A stretch of DNA of 64,000 bases. Source: Hemerocallis citrina. Lineage: Eukaryota > Streptophyta > Magnoliopsida > Asparagales > Asphodelaceae. The position numbers and the translations under genes are program-made. The notes below the pieces were generated by a model that was given only the letters and a program-made list of their open reading frames with translations, searched no databases and was not told where the DNA came from. The stretch spans positions 310,411,724 to 310,475,723 of the forward strand of contig CM030361.1 in assembly GCA_017893485.1 (NCBI GenBank), in the 5' to 3' direction. Shown piece after piece: positions 24,343-33,614 of this stretch. Each line of letters opens with the position of its first letter. Positions within the stretch are counted from its first letter, which is position 1.

Positions 24343-24525
24343 CTAAAGCTTTTCTCGGAGGTCCTTCAAGGAACCTCTGAAATAACTTTTATTGATTGTT
24401 TCCATAGCTTGCAGGTGTGGCTTGTTGTGGTAGTAGTGGCCGATGGAGACAACCTTTGGCTCGTAGGCTTTGGTATCAGTCTCTCTAATGTGTTCCGAGA
24501 CTTTAAAGATGGTAGCCGTGCTTGC
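24343..24525 (-). pseudogene. DUF247 N-terminal fragment, minus strand
   Basis: On the minus strand from 24525 the frame reads ATIFKVSEHIRETD, then AYEPKVVSIGHYYHNK and PHLQAMETI before a stop at 24343-24345. This is the conserved start of the DUF247 domain only (about 60 residues). There is no continuation to the left, so it is a fragment left by rearrangement. Confidence 0.8.
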
Positions 24526-24548
24526 TTATGCATATGCTACAAACCTTT

Positions 24549-25001
24549 ATTTTGGGTTTAAACGACTAAAGCTCTAAACCACAAAATTCCTTTTTCTAAA
24601 AGTTAAATACCCAAATCATGGATTTGAATGACAACAAATGCTCTCGTTAATTACTTATAATGCTCTCATTAATTACTTATAATGCGGGCTCCCTTATAAA
24701 TGGGCTTCATCATCATCTTAAAATGCCATGATCCGACTCCATCCGGAACTTTTGGATTGGGATCGTTTCATCGGATTCTACACTGGAATCCCTTTTTTTT
24801 CTTTTCTTTCTGAGAATTGATTCCAACACTGGAATCTTCTTGAAAATCATAGATCTTTCAAGATTCATTCTTGTTCCGGTTAGTCAGAGAGAACCTGATT
24901 GGAACGATTTGAAGGTCTGATCATTTTATTGGTGCTGGAAATTCCATGATCATCGAGGTAATATACTTATGAAGCTGGTGATATTCAAAGTGCACAATAT
25001 T
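24549..25001. repeat. ~453-bp direct repeat, left copy
   Basis: Nearly identical to 26762-27215: both start ATTTTGGGTTTAAACG and end GTGCACAATATT. The two copies flank the DUF247 gene at 25130. Its right part is also the left arm of the inverted repeat described at 24928. Confidence 0.88.
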
Positions 25002-25085
25002 CTTATTGAAGTGAATGATATTCAAAATGCATGCTTAGTATCACATAAAGCTTGTACATCAAATATTTGATAATTACACGAATGA
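24928..25085. repeat. Inverted repeat arm left of DUF247 gene
   Basis: This 158-bp arm, from ATTGGTGCTGG to CACGAATGA, is the reverse complement of 26432-26588 with few differences. The pair encloses the DUF247 coding region. No short target duplication was found outside the arms. Confidence 0.88.
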
Positions 25086-25129
25086 TGCCATGGTGGCATG
25101 CTTAGTAACACATATACTCCAACGAATCG

Positions 25130-26371
25130 TTGAGTACACCCTGGATCGTCAAGAAGCAACCCTTTTCTTCAGAGAAAACTGTGGAACAAGCCAAAGAGCA
25201 TTATCTCCAAAGGTTCCTCCATCGCATTCCTACCGAGAGTTTTGATGTTTACTTGGAGGGTTTCAGTGACTGGATGGCTAAAGCTCGATGTTGCTACACC
25301 AGAGGAGAAATCAAAATGGATGATAGCGAGTTCAAAAGTATGTTGTTGCATGACGGGTGCTTTATTATCGAGCTGTTCTTGTCCAAGAAAACAAACGCGA
25401 TGCAGTTTGGAGACCCAATCTTGGGTAACATGCTGACCCTTTCACTTGTCAAGTTTGATTTGCTACTGCTGGAGAACCAACTTCCTTTCTTTATAATCGA
25501 AAGCTTGTTCAATCTGGTGGTGCCTAACATAGAAGACAACAATTTGTCCCTCCTCGACATCACTCGTACCTTCTTCGACGGGATCCTGCCACCTTGCAGG
25601 AACATATTGGCTCCTCCGCGTTTCTATCATTTGCTCCATCTTTTTCATTCATATTTCATTGCCAGAACAACTGAAGTAGTTTTACAGTTGATAAACAAGA
25701 ATGGATTAGTCCAACTAACTACTAGTAGATCCAAAGCTATGTTGATGACTCCATGTGCTTCGGATCTAATGAATGCGAACTGGAGGTTCAAGAGAGAGCT
25801 TGATGAGAGTTTCAAATGGGACATACCTCTTGAGGATGAGGGACGGATCATTAAGATGTACAAGTGGAAATTAGATTTCAGGAAAGGGGTCATCGCCATC
25901 TGGCCAGCACGATTGGATAGCAACTCAAATTCCTTCTATCGCAACCTCATAGCATTTGAACAGTACTATTTCCTCCAGGTGCAGAGTCGGGTTATGTCGT
26001 ACGTGATGTCCATGAGTTGTTTCATCAACTTGGAAAATGACTTGGAGTTGCTGAGACGCAAACGAATCGTTGAGTACACCCTGGATCGTCAAGAAGCAAC
26101 CCTTTTCTTCAGAAAACTGTGCAAGGATGCTATGGTGGATCTTGACAAGACATATCTTGTTCACCTTGATGATCTCTCGAATAAGGTCTGGGACAAATAT
26201 GATACTGCTTGGAACAGGTACAAAGCAAATCAGAAGCGCGCTTTCTTCAGTGATCCGCTATATATCATTTACTTCATCGGCAGTGTGCTCTTTGTCATCA
26301 TCCTAACAATTCTACAGACAGTATATACTATTCTCTTGACTATTACAATTCTGGTCATAAGTGATAACTAA
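25130..26371 (+). CDS. DUF247 domain protein with replaced N-terminus
   Basis: The open frame of 413 codons begins at a TTG; the first in-frame ATG is at 25274, giving a 365-aa product. It shows the DUF247 core: HYLQRFLHRIPTESFDVYL, DWMAKARCCY, DGCFIIELF, GDPILGNMLTLSL, LLLENQLPFF, TFFDGILPPC, LLHLFHSYF, LIAFEQ, and a C-terminal membrane segment (about residues 378-410). Family members normally start with an IFKVP ... YEPKVVSIGPYHHG block. That block is missing here and the 25130-25185 stretch is an out-of-frame copy of the gene's own codons near 26070-26120. The protein is probably membrane-anchored; biochemical function is unknown for the family, apart from DUF247 genes implicated in grass self-incompatibility. 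It may be a truncated gene or an early pseudogene. Confidence 0.75.
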   Translation: MSTPWIVKKQPFSSEKTVEQAKEHYLQRFLHRIPTESFDVYLEGFSDWMAKARCCYTRGEIKMDDSEFKSMLLHDGCFIIELFLSKKTNAMQFGDPILGNMLTLSLVKFDLLLLENQLPFFIIESLFNLVVPNIEDNNLSLLDITRTFFDGILPPCRNILAPPRFYHLLHLFHSYFIARTTEVVLQLINKNGLVQLTTSRSKAMLMTPCASDLMNANWRFKRELDESFKWDIPLEDEGRIIKMYKWKLDFRKGVIAIWPARLDSNSNSFYRNLIAFEQYYFLQVQSRVMSYVMSMSCFINLENDLELLRRKRIVEYTLDRQEATLFFRKLCKDAMVDLDKTYLVHLDDLSNKVWDKYDTAWNRYKANQKRAFFSDPLYIIYFIGSVLFVIILTILQTVYTILLTITILVISDN

Positions 26372-26431
26372 TACAGCTGCCAAGTTCATTGTTTAAGGAT
26401 TTCTTATTTCTGGTTCTTTTTTAATGTTTAT

Positions 26432-26588
26432 TCATTCGTGTAATTATCAAATATTTGATGTACAAGCTTTATGTGATACTAAGCATGCATTTTGAATATC
26501 ATTCGCTCAATAAGAATATTGTGCACTTTGAATATCACCAGCTTCATAAGTCTATTACCTCGATGATCATGGAATTTCCAGCACCAAT
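26432..26588. repeat. Inverted repeat arm right of DUF247 gene
   Basis: Reverse complement of 24928-25085. It begins 61 bp after the DUF247 stop. The adjacent 26589-26761 is A/T-rich with no gene. Confidence 0.88.
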
Positions 26589-26761
26589 GAGAAATGATTT
26601 CCCGTTCGATGCTTTTTTTTATTTTTTAAAATTTTAAAAAAAATAATCGGATGCAAAATGATTTATCGTCTGATACTTTTTAAATTAAAAAAAACAACAA
26701 AAAAAATTACGGGACAAGACTTCATTCACCGTCCGATTATTATTTTTAAATCATAACCCAA

Positions 26762-27215
26762 ATTTTGGGTTTAAACGACTAAAGCTCTAAACCACAAAAT
26801 TCCTTTTTCTAAAAGTTAAATACCCAAATCTTGGATTTGAACGACTACAAATGATCTCATTAATTACTTATAATGCTCTCATTAATTACTTATAATGCGG
26901 GCTTCCTTATAAATTGGTTGTCATCATCCTCTTAAAATGCCATGATCCGACTCCATCCAGAACTTTTGGATTGGGATCGTTTCATCGGATTCTACACTGG
27001 AATCCTTTTTTTTTCTTTTCTTTTCTTTCTGAGAATTGATTCCAAAACTGGAATCTTCTTGAAAATTATAGATCTTTCAAGATTCTGGTTCCGGTTAGTC
27101 AGAGAGAATCTGATTGGAACGATTTGAAGGTCTGATCATTTTATTGGTGCTGGAAATTCCATGATCATCGAGGTAATAGACTTATGAAGCTGGTGATATT
27201 CAAAGTGCACAATAT
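26762..27215. repeat. ~454-bp direct repeat, right copy, cut by the LINE
   Basis: Second copy of the repeat at 24549-25001. It ends at GTGCACAATATT, where the T-run of the minus-strand LINE begins, so the homologous sequence is interrupted there. Confidence 0.85.
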
Positions 27216-30200
27216 TTTTTTTTTTTGAAAATAAAAGTGACCTAGGTCACCGGTTTCATTAATGATTGATTAACGAAACATAAAGATCCCACCAATACAA
27301 AATACCTTAATCCAGTCTATTACAAAAGAGAGTTCCACACCAACTAAAAGAAATTACACCATCTAGTACATATATGATTCCCAAAATAACCGAGCATCCT
27401 TGCCTAACATCCACATTCAGCGCTGAAAAAGACCAAGCCTTGACCCTTGAACATCTACTAAGCTCCCTCTAGCCTTGGCTTCTTCCAAGTACCTGCTTGA
27501 CCTGCCCAAGCCTCTATTAGAAAGAGCATTTTATGGATTAACATTTAAAAAGAACATCTAGAATTACAGAAGCAGAATTCATTCTTATCTAGCCATAGAC
27601 TCTACAGAATAGCCCCAACCGTGATATCCCATAGTCCCCTATAGTCTGTTTTGATGTGCGTTGTTCTCCATCCCCCCAAAGTTGATCGATACAATTCGGG
27701 ATTACAGTGGTATGAAAGTTGAGACCCATAATCTCCCAAACTAACCTAGCTCTAGGGCATTCGAAAAATAAGTGACTGATATCCTCATCCCCTAAATTAC
27801 ATCGTTGACACGTCGCGTCTAGTAGAATGTTTCGTTTCTTTAGCTTAGTCTTGAATAGAATTTCGTCGTTTATCACCAGCCAGAGGAAGGTCTTGACTTT
27901 AGGAGGGGCTTTAGTTTTCCAAATGATCCTTGCATTTGTGTTCCTAAACCCTCCATCGTTAAGGAATCCATACACAGAAGAGACTGGGTACGTTTTGTTC
28001 TGCCCCAGGGTCCATACTCTGTCATCCTCCTCTATCCTCTCCCGGAAACCTTCCTCTTGAAGCATCGCATTGAGCCTCACAAGTTGTTCCTGAGCATCGT
28101 TCGAGATGCTCCCTGACCACTCCAGACTCAACTTCCTATTCTTCCATACGTCTACCACTAGGGCGTCATCCTTCTTAACTGACGATGCCAGTTCAGGATA
28201 GAGAGATTGTAACGTATTATCTCCGCACCACTTGTCTTTCCAAAACCTAATGTTGTTCCCTTTCCCCAGTTTGCACCTTGTGTTTGTGTGGTATATATCT
28301 CCTACCTTAGCGACACCCTTCCATATGCTAGAGACCTTCCCATGCCTACTACTTCCACCGAATCTGACAACTTTCCTCCGTCTGTATCTCATGAATAAAT
28401 TGCTCCACCAAGCTTTACGCTATTTATGCATTTTCCACCACCATTTGGACAGTAGACCTTTGTTCATATCTCTGAGGTTGAGGATCCCTAGTCCACCGAA
28501 CTCTTTCTTCTTGCAGACCCTATCCCACCTAATAAGATTAATTCCCTTGTTGTCATCTCGCGTACCTTTCCACAAGAACCTCCACCTACATTTGTCGATT
28601 CTTTCGATAGCCCGGTTGGGGATCTCATAGATCGACATGAGGTAAGTTGGAATGCTACTTAGCATGGCGTTGATTAGAGTTACTCTACCCCCCAAGGGAT
28701 AGTGACTTGCCTTTCCACCCTGCCAATTTCTTCTCAATCTTTTCCACCAGCGGAATCCAGTCTTCCTTAATCAGCTTTCCAGGTCTTATCGGCGTTCCCA
28801 AGTAGTTGAGCGGATACTCCTTTGTTTCATATTGAAGCAGACTGGATGTAATCTCCGTGGATGTTGCACTGCTGTTGTGTAGCTGAGTAACGCAACTCTT
28901 TTGTAGATTAACTGTCAGACCGGACCAAAATTCGAAACATCTCAGAAGTACTCGTACTGCCAAAATTTCTTCAACCTTAGCCAACCCGAACAGTATGGTA
29001 TCATCAGCATATTGAAGGATGGACAAAGGCTTGGCAATCCCTTTAACTGAAATCCCTTTAGTCAGTCCTGCCTCCATTCCTCTCTTATTCATTTCAGCCA
29101 GTCCATCAGCAATTATTGCAAAAATAAGTGGTGACAGCGGATCTCCCTGTCTCATGCCTCTCTTACATCTGATTTCCCTTCCTATCGATCCATTGAATAG
29201 AACGTAGGACTTGCCATTCCTAATACACATCTTGATCCAACGCCTCCATCTCTCTCCGAAACCTTTGAGGTTCATCGCCTCCTCCACACATTCTCATTCT
29301 ACCGTGTCGTAAGCCTTTTGGAAGTCTAGCTTTAACAAGAATCCATCTACTTTGTCCTTGTTGCCTCTGAACACCATTTCATGTGTCGATGCAATGCTAT
29401 CCAGGATGTCCCTTTTTTAACAAAACCGCTTTGAGCCTCGCCAACAATATAGCTTAACACTGGGGTTAGTCTATTGGCCAGTGCCTTCGTGATGATCTTG
29501 AAAGATCCGTTCAGCAAGCTGATGGGCCTGAGGTCCTTAAAACTGAGAACTTCTGCCTTCTTCGAGATCAGGACCACATTCGCGTAGTTCAGTCTTTCTA
29601 CCTGCGCGTCCCCCGTGAAAAAATCATGGAAAATGTCTAAGAGGTCCTTTTTGATGATGGACCAATATCTTGTGTAGAAGCAGATCGGAAATCCATCTGG
29701 TCCTGGAGCTTTGTCTTGCCCCAACATCTTGATAGCCTTAGCCACCACCTCCTCCGTAAAATGTTCTTCTAGTCTCTCACTCCCCTCAATTACCCCCTCG
29801 CTCCACATATCCGGTTTCAACTCCCCCCTTAGCACTCTCTTCTTTCCCAGCAGGTCCGTGAATGACCCATCAATATGGTTTCTAATGACGGATTCATCCT
29901 CTGTCCATACGTCATCCACCACCAGTCCCCTAATTTGATTGTGTCGTCTTCTACCATTGGCCACCCTGTGGAAAAAGGCCGTGTTGGAGTCTCCTTCCTT
30001 AAGCCATTGAACCCTTGATCTCTGTCTCCAGTAACATTCTTCCATTTCACCAATTCTATGGATTTCTACCCTACTGGTTGCCAGTTCCTCGAATTCCCCC
30101 TCCAGTAGATCTTTATCCTCTTCGCTTTTTTCTAATTCTTGAATCCGTCTTCCTAGCCTCTCTTTCTTTTCTTTGATATCCCCAAATTCATTTTTTGCCC

Positions 30201-30531
30201 ATCTCTTTAAGCGCTTTCTCAGGCGACGAAGCTTGATGATCCATCTAGATATTGCGTCGGAGGCCGTTGTCGGCGATTCCCAGGAATCCTTAATGACGTT
30301 GATAATGATAGGGCTCGTCATCCACGCCTTCTCGAATCTAAATTGGCGGTGCCTAGCTCTCCTATTAGTTCCCCATTCTAGCAGCAGTGGTACATGATCA
30401 GACGTAAACCTAGGAAGTGATCTAACCGTCGCAAGAGGGAATAAATCCTCTCATTCAGTGGACACTAGGACTCTATCTAGTTTTGCTAGGGTTGGGCTAT
30501 CTTGCATATTAGTCCAAGAAAATTCTCTCAT
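27214..30531 (-). mobile_element. Degenerate L1-type LINE, minus strand, 5'-truncated
   Basis: A poly-T run at 27214-27226 is the 3' A-tail of a minus-strand LINE. The body runs to 30531, where sequence changes abruptly to DUF247. The 5' end starts inside the endonuclease domain (FSWTNMQDSPTLAKLDR), so the N-terminal half of that domain is missing. No target-site duplication was found: the left flank belongs to the 454-bp repeat and the right flank to DUF247. The insertion was therefore accompanied by deletion or later rearrangement. Confidence 0.88.
27589..30531 (-). pseudogene. LINE ORF2 pseudogene (endonuclease/RT/zf-RVT)
   Basis: The minus strand shows, in order, SSDH-like TSDHVPLLLEWG, VQWLKEGDSNTAFFHR, GQDKAPGPDGFPICFY, LRPISLLNGSFK, LDFQKAYDTVE, MRQGDPLSPLIF, the catalytic YADD, and a zf-RVT region (CQRCNLGDEDISHLFFECP). 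The coding is split over four frames. Breaks include a UGA in place of a Trp codon just inside the 5' end and another near 29301 after the KAYDTVE block. There is also a frameshift at a six-T run near 29415 and further breaks near 28700 and 28405. It cannot encode a working protein and is unrelated in detail to the intact LINE at 1729. Confidence 0.9.
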
Positions 30532-31250
30532 GCAATGAAATATGAATGAAAAAGATGGAGCAAATGATAGAAACGTGGAGGAGCCAATATGTTCCTGCAA
30601 GATGGCAGGATCCCGTCAAAGAAAGTAAGAGTGATGTCGAGGAGGGACAAATTGTTGTCTTCTATGTTAGGCACCAGATTGAACAAGCTTTCAATTATAA
30701 AGAAAGGAAGTTGGTTCTCCAGCAGTAGCACATCGAACTTCACAAGTGAAAGGGTCAGCATGTTACCCAAGATTGGGTCCCCAACCTGCATCGCGTTTCT
30801 TTTCTTGGACAAGAAGAGCTCGATAATAAAGCACCCGTCACGCAACAACATATTTTTGAACTCGCTATCATTCATTTTGATTTCTTCTCTGGTGTAGCAA
30901 CATCGAGCTTTAGCCATCCAGTCACTGGAACCCTCTCTCCAAGTAAACATCAAAACTTTCGGTAGGAATGCGATGGAGGATCCTTTGGAGATAATGCTCT
31001 TTGGCTTGTTCCATAGCTTTAACCTGTGGCTTGTCGTTGTGGTAGGGGCCGATTGAGACGACCCTAGGTTCATAAGCTTTCGGGTTGGTCTCCCTAACGT
31101 GATCCGCAACTTTGAAGATTGTCGTTGTTGTTCATTATTCGAACTTGAACCTCTCTTCTTCATCTTCCAGGATTGTATCCATTCTTCCTCTGGAATTGGA
31201 ACAGAACCCATCACCTGTACCTGTCTGACGTATAGCGACGAGCGAGCCAA
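30532..31250 (-). pseudogene. DUF247 pseudogene, minus strand, cut by LINE
   Basis: Reading leftward from 31250, one frame gives MGSVPIPEEEWIQSWK. A second frame gives TTIFKVADHVRETN, AYEPRVVSIGPYHNDK and HYLQRILHRIPTESFDVYL. The first frame then resumes with DWMAKARCCYTREEIK, DPILGNMLTLSL, ENQLPFF, TFFDGILPSC and LLHLFHSYFIA, where the LINE begins. There are thus at least two frameshifts, one near 31120 and one near 30940 (a 4-nt insertion relative to 25253), and the C-terminal half is missing. It retains the N-terminal block that the 25130 copy has lost. Confidence 0.88.
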
Positions 31251-31358
31251 AATCCAAGTGATATACTTTTGCTATGAGGCTTGAGGAGGATCATGAGAGA
31301 TGTGTGAAAGCACATTTGGGATTTTGACTTGTGAAGGTTTAGAATATACATTCACCTA

Positions 31359-31755
31359 CAGGGCCGGCCCTGAGTTCCCGGGGGCTCGAGGCGAACTCCC
31401 GAAATGGGGCTCCCCATACACAAAAATAAAATAAAATAAAATAAAATAAAATAAAATAAAATGTTGCACATTGTTAAAAGCAAAAAATATGCAAAATATA
31501 TAAATTTGTTTTTAATCACTCAAATTTAAAGTCTCATTCAATTCAAGTCTTCAAGTCTAAAGCCAAATAATCTTCAAAAAAAAATTAAAGGCTCAAATAA
31601 TTTTTTTTGGCCCTTAATAACAGTATTTTTCTTTTATGCGCAAAATACGTGCCAATATTTACAAGTGAATTACAAATTTGGGGCTCCTAAAATTGCAAAA
31701 ACGCCGGGAGGCTGAGGCGGCCGCCTCACCCGCCTCAAGGGTGGGGCTGGCCCTG
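31359..31755. mobile_element. hAT-type MITE with internal (AAAAT)n
   Basis: About 397 bp starting CAGGGCCGGCCCTGAG and ending GGGCTGGCCCTG, the same termini as the elements at 14081 and 14856 but longer. It contains an AAAAT-type microsatellite at about 31421-31461. No 8-bp target duplication could be seen, so the ends or flanks have decayed. Confidence 0.8.
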
Positions 31756-32019
31756 CCCCTAACCATTCCTCGGACATGGTTCATGTTTCCACGTACTAAA
31801 GTCCGTAACACACCTACAGTCCCTAACACACCTGCGCTTGCTCCAGTGGAGGTGCAGCAGCGCTCATCATTGCTGTAAAAACGGCGGTAACCTCCAGATC
31901 TCTGCAGAATGCGATAAGTCGGGGCCTCCAAACTGTAATAAATTGTTGATGATGAGACCCAGCTTCCTCCGGTACACCATTATTCATCTCGTCGTTGAAC
32001 CAACGACCTGCCAAAATTT

Positions 32020-32345
32020 AATAGAGATTGAAAATTTAACAGAACTCTCTAAGAAAAATTTAACAGAGATTGAAAAACAGAAAAAATCAAGAAACTAAAA
32101 AAACAGAGAACACTCTAAGAAAAATTTAACAGAACCCTCTTTAACAGAAACCCTCTAAGAAAAATATAACAGAGATTGAAAATTTAACATAACTCTCTAA
32201 GAAAAATTTAACAGAGACTAAGAAAAATTTAACAGAACCATCCAAGAAAAATTTAATAGAGATTGAAAATTTAACAGAACCCTCTAAGAAAAATTTAACA
32301 GAGATTGAAAAACAGAGAAAATCAAGAAGCTCAAAAAACAGAGAA
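32020..32345. repeat. Degenerate minisatellite
   Basis: Irregular repetition of AAATTTAACAGA and CTCTAAGAAAAATTTAAC words, at roughly 20-40-bp spacing, at least ten times. The minus-strand frame across it (FFLEGSVKFS-type repeats) is a by-product of the repeat. The neighbouring 31756-32019 and 32346-32950 hold no recognised gene. Confidence 0.8.
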
Positions 32346-32950
32346 CATATAATAAAGCGCCTTAATTTCGATCGTGTATTGCAGAAGATAAGCGAATTAC
32401 TATGGTTTCGATCACTGTTCAAATAGGAAGTTCCATAATTGAAAAAAAGAGTCCAAAGTAGTTTACAAAGCATGCAACATATAATAAAGCGCCTTAATTT
32501 CGCTTGCTGCAATACACCTTCAAATAATGCAGGTACATTGTAGCTTTGCACTGAACTATTATAGGAAATGTTTATAAATTCTACTGTACGATAAAGCTCT
32601 CTATTATATGCCATTTAGTGTATACTAAAATGGAATATGTTTAAGTTGTGAGCATACAATATTAAAACAAAAACATACATTTGTTAGTGTTGAATGAGTT
32701 AGATATTTGGTGTATGTATGGGTGTATATGTTTGAGTTGTACATAGGCTTTGCCTATATATACGAAGGCTTTTGTTTCACTGTAAGTGTTTTTATCTATA
32801 ATCATTCCACAAAATGTGACAGTATAAATACATAATTCGCATGTTTTATTTAAAATTGTAATATGACAAATAAAAACATGTAGTTTAAGCTTTAAGCTAT
32901 GCTATTTTGCTTTATACTATTCTGCAGTCCCATTCACAAAAGACACATAG

Positions 32951-33545
32951 TGTTGATTGAATATATGTACTGATATGGCTAAAAATAGGCTTAAATCGGA
33001 ACCGTTCAAATCGGACACGAATCTTAAAGCTCAGGAGTAAAACGGTAATTTCACCTACAAATGGGTCTGAAATGGGGACTGGGTCTTTCTTCAAAGCCCA
33101 ATAACCCACGAACGGATCTGCCTTAACTCGGTGCGGATTCCAACCCGCAAGAAACTCAGTCCAGCTAGATAGAATTAGGGTGAATGATTGTCCCTAATCA
33201 ACGGCCCTAATTCGCTCTATCCTTTCACTGGGAATTAGGGATTTTATTCCTAAACTGGTCCCAAAGGCGGCTATAAATACCCCCCACCCACCATCATTAT
33301 GAGGTAATCAATCTTTTGCCAATCAAAGCTCATTCATAATCTTTTCTGATTACTGACTTGAGCGTCGGAGGGTGCGTCACCGGGATCAACCCCGGTATTT
33401 CGCACTTTTTGCAGCTTCACGGCAGCGGCAAGAGACCAAGTCAACAAGTTGGTGAAGGTCAATAGGTCAACAGGTTTGCTTTATTATTTTCTCTAAGAAT
33501 CCACAAATTCATCTGTTTGCCCCCACACCAGATTTAGCAGTAACA
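32951..33545 (+). mobile_element. 5' LTR of a Gypsy-type element (left end approximate)
   Basis: The right end TAACA (33541-33545) is followed two bases later by TTGGCGCCGTCTGTGGG, the primer-binding-site region typical of many plant Gypsy elements. The LTR has a TATA-like CTATAAATA at 33271-33279. The left end is placed at the TGTTGATTG at 32951 because it mirrors the TAACA end, but no target duplication confirms it. Confidence 0.65.
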
Positions 33546-33614
33546 GATTGGCGCCGTCTGTGGGAACGAAAAAGCAACCGGACCTAACTTCATTAGTGAT
33601 ACTAGTTTCAAGCC

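Noticed and set aside
32141..32614. Minus-strand 157-codon frame with FFLEGSVKFS-type repeats
   Set aside because: It is a direct product of the AAATTTAACAGA minisatellite and has no family motif.
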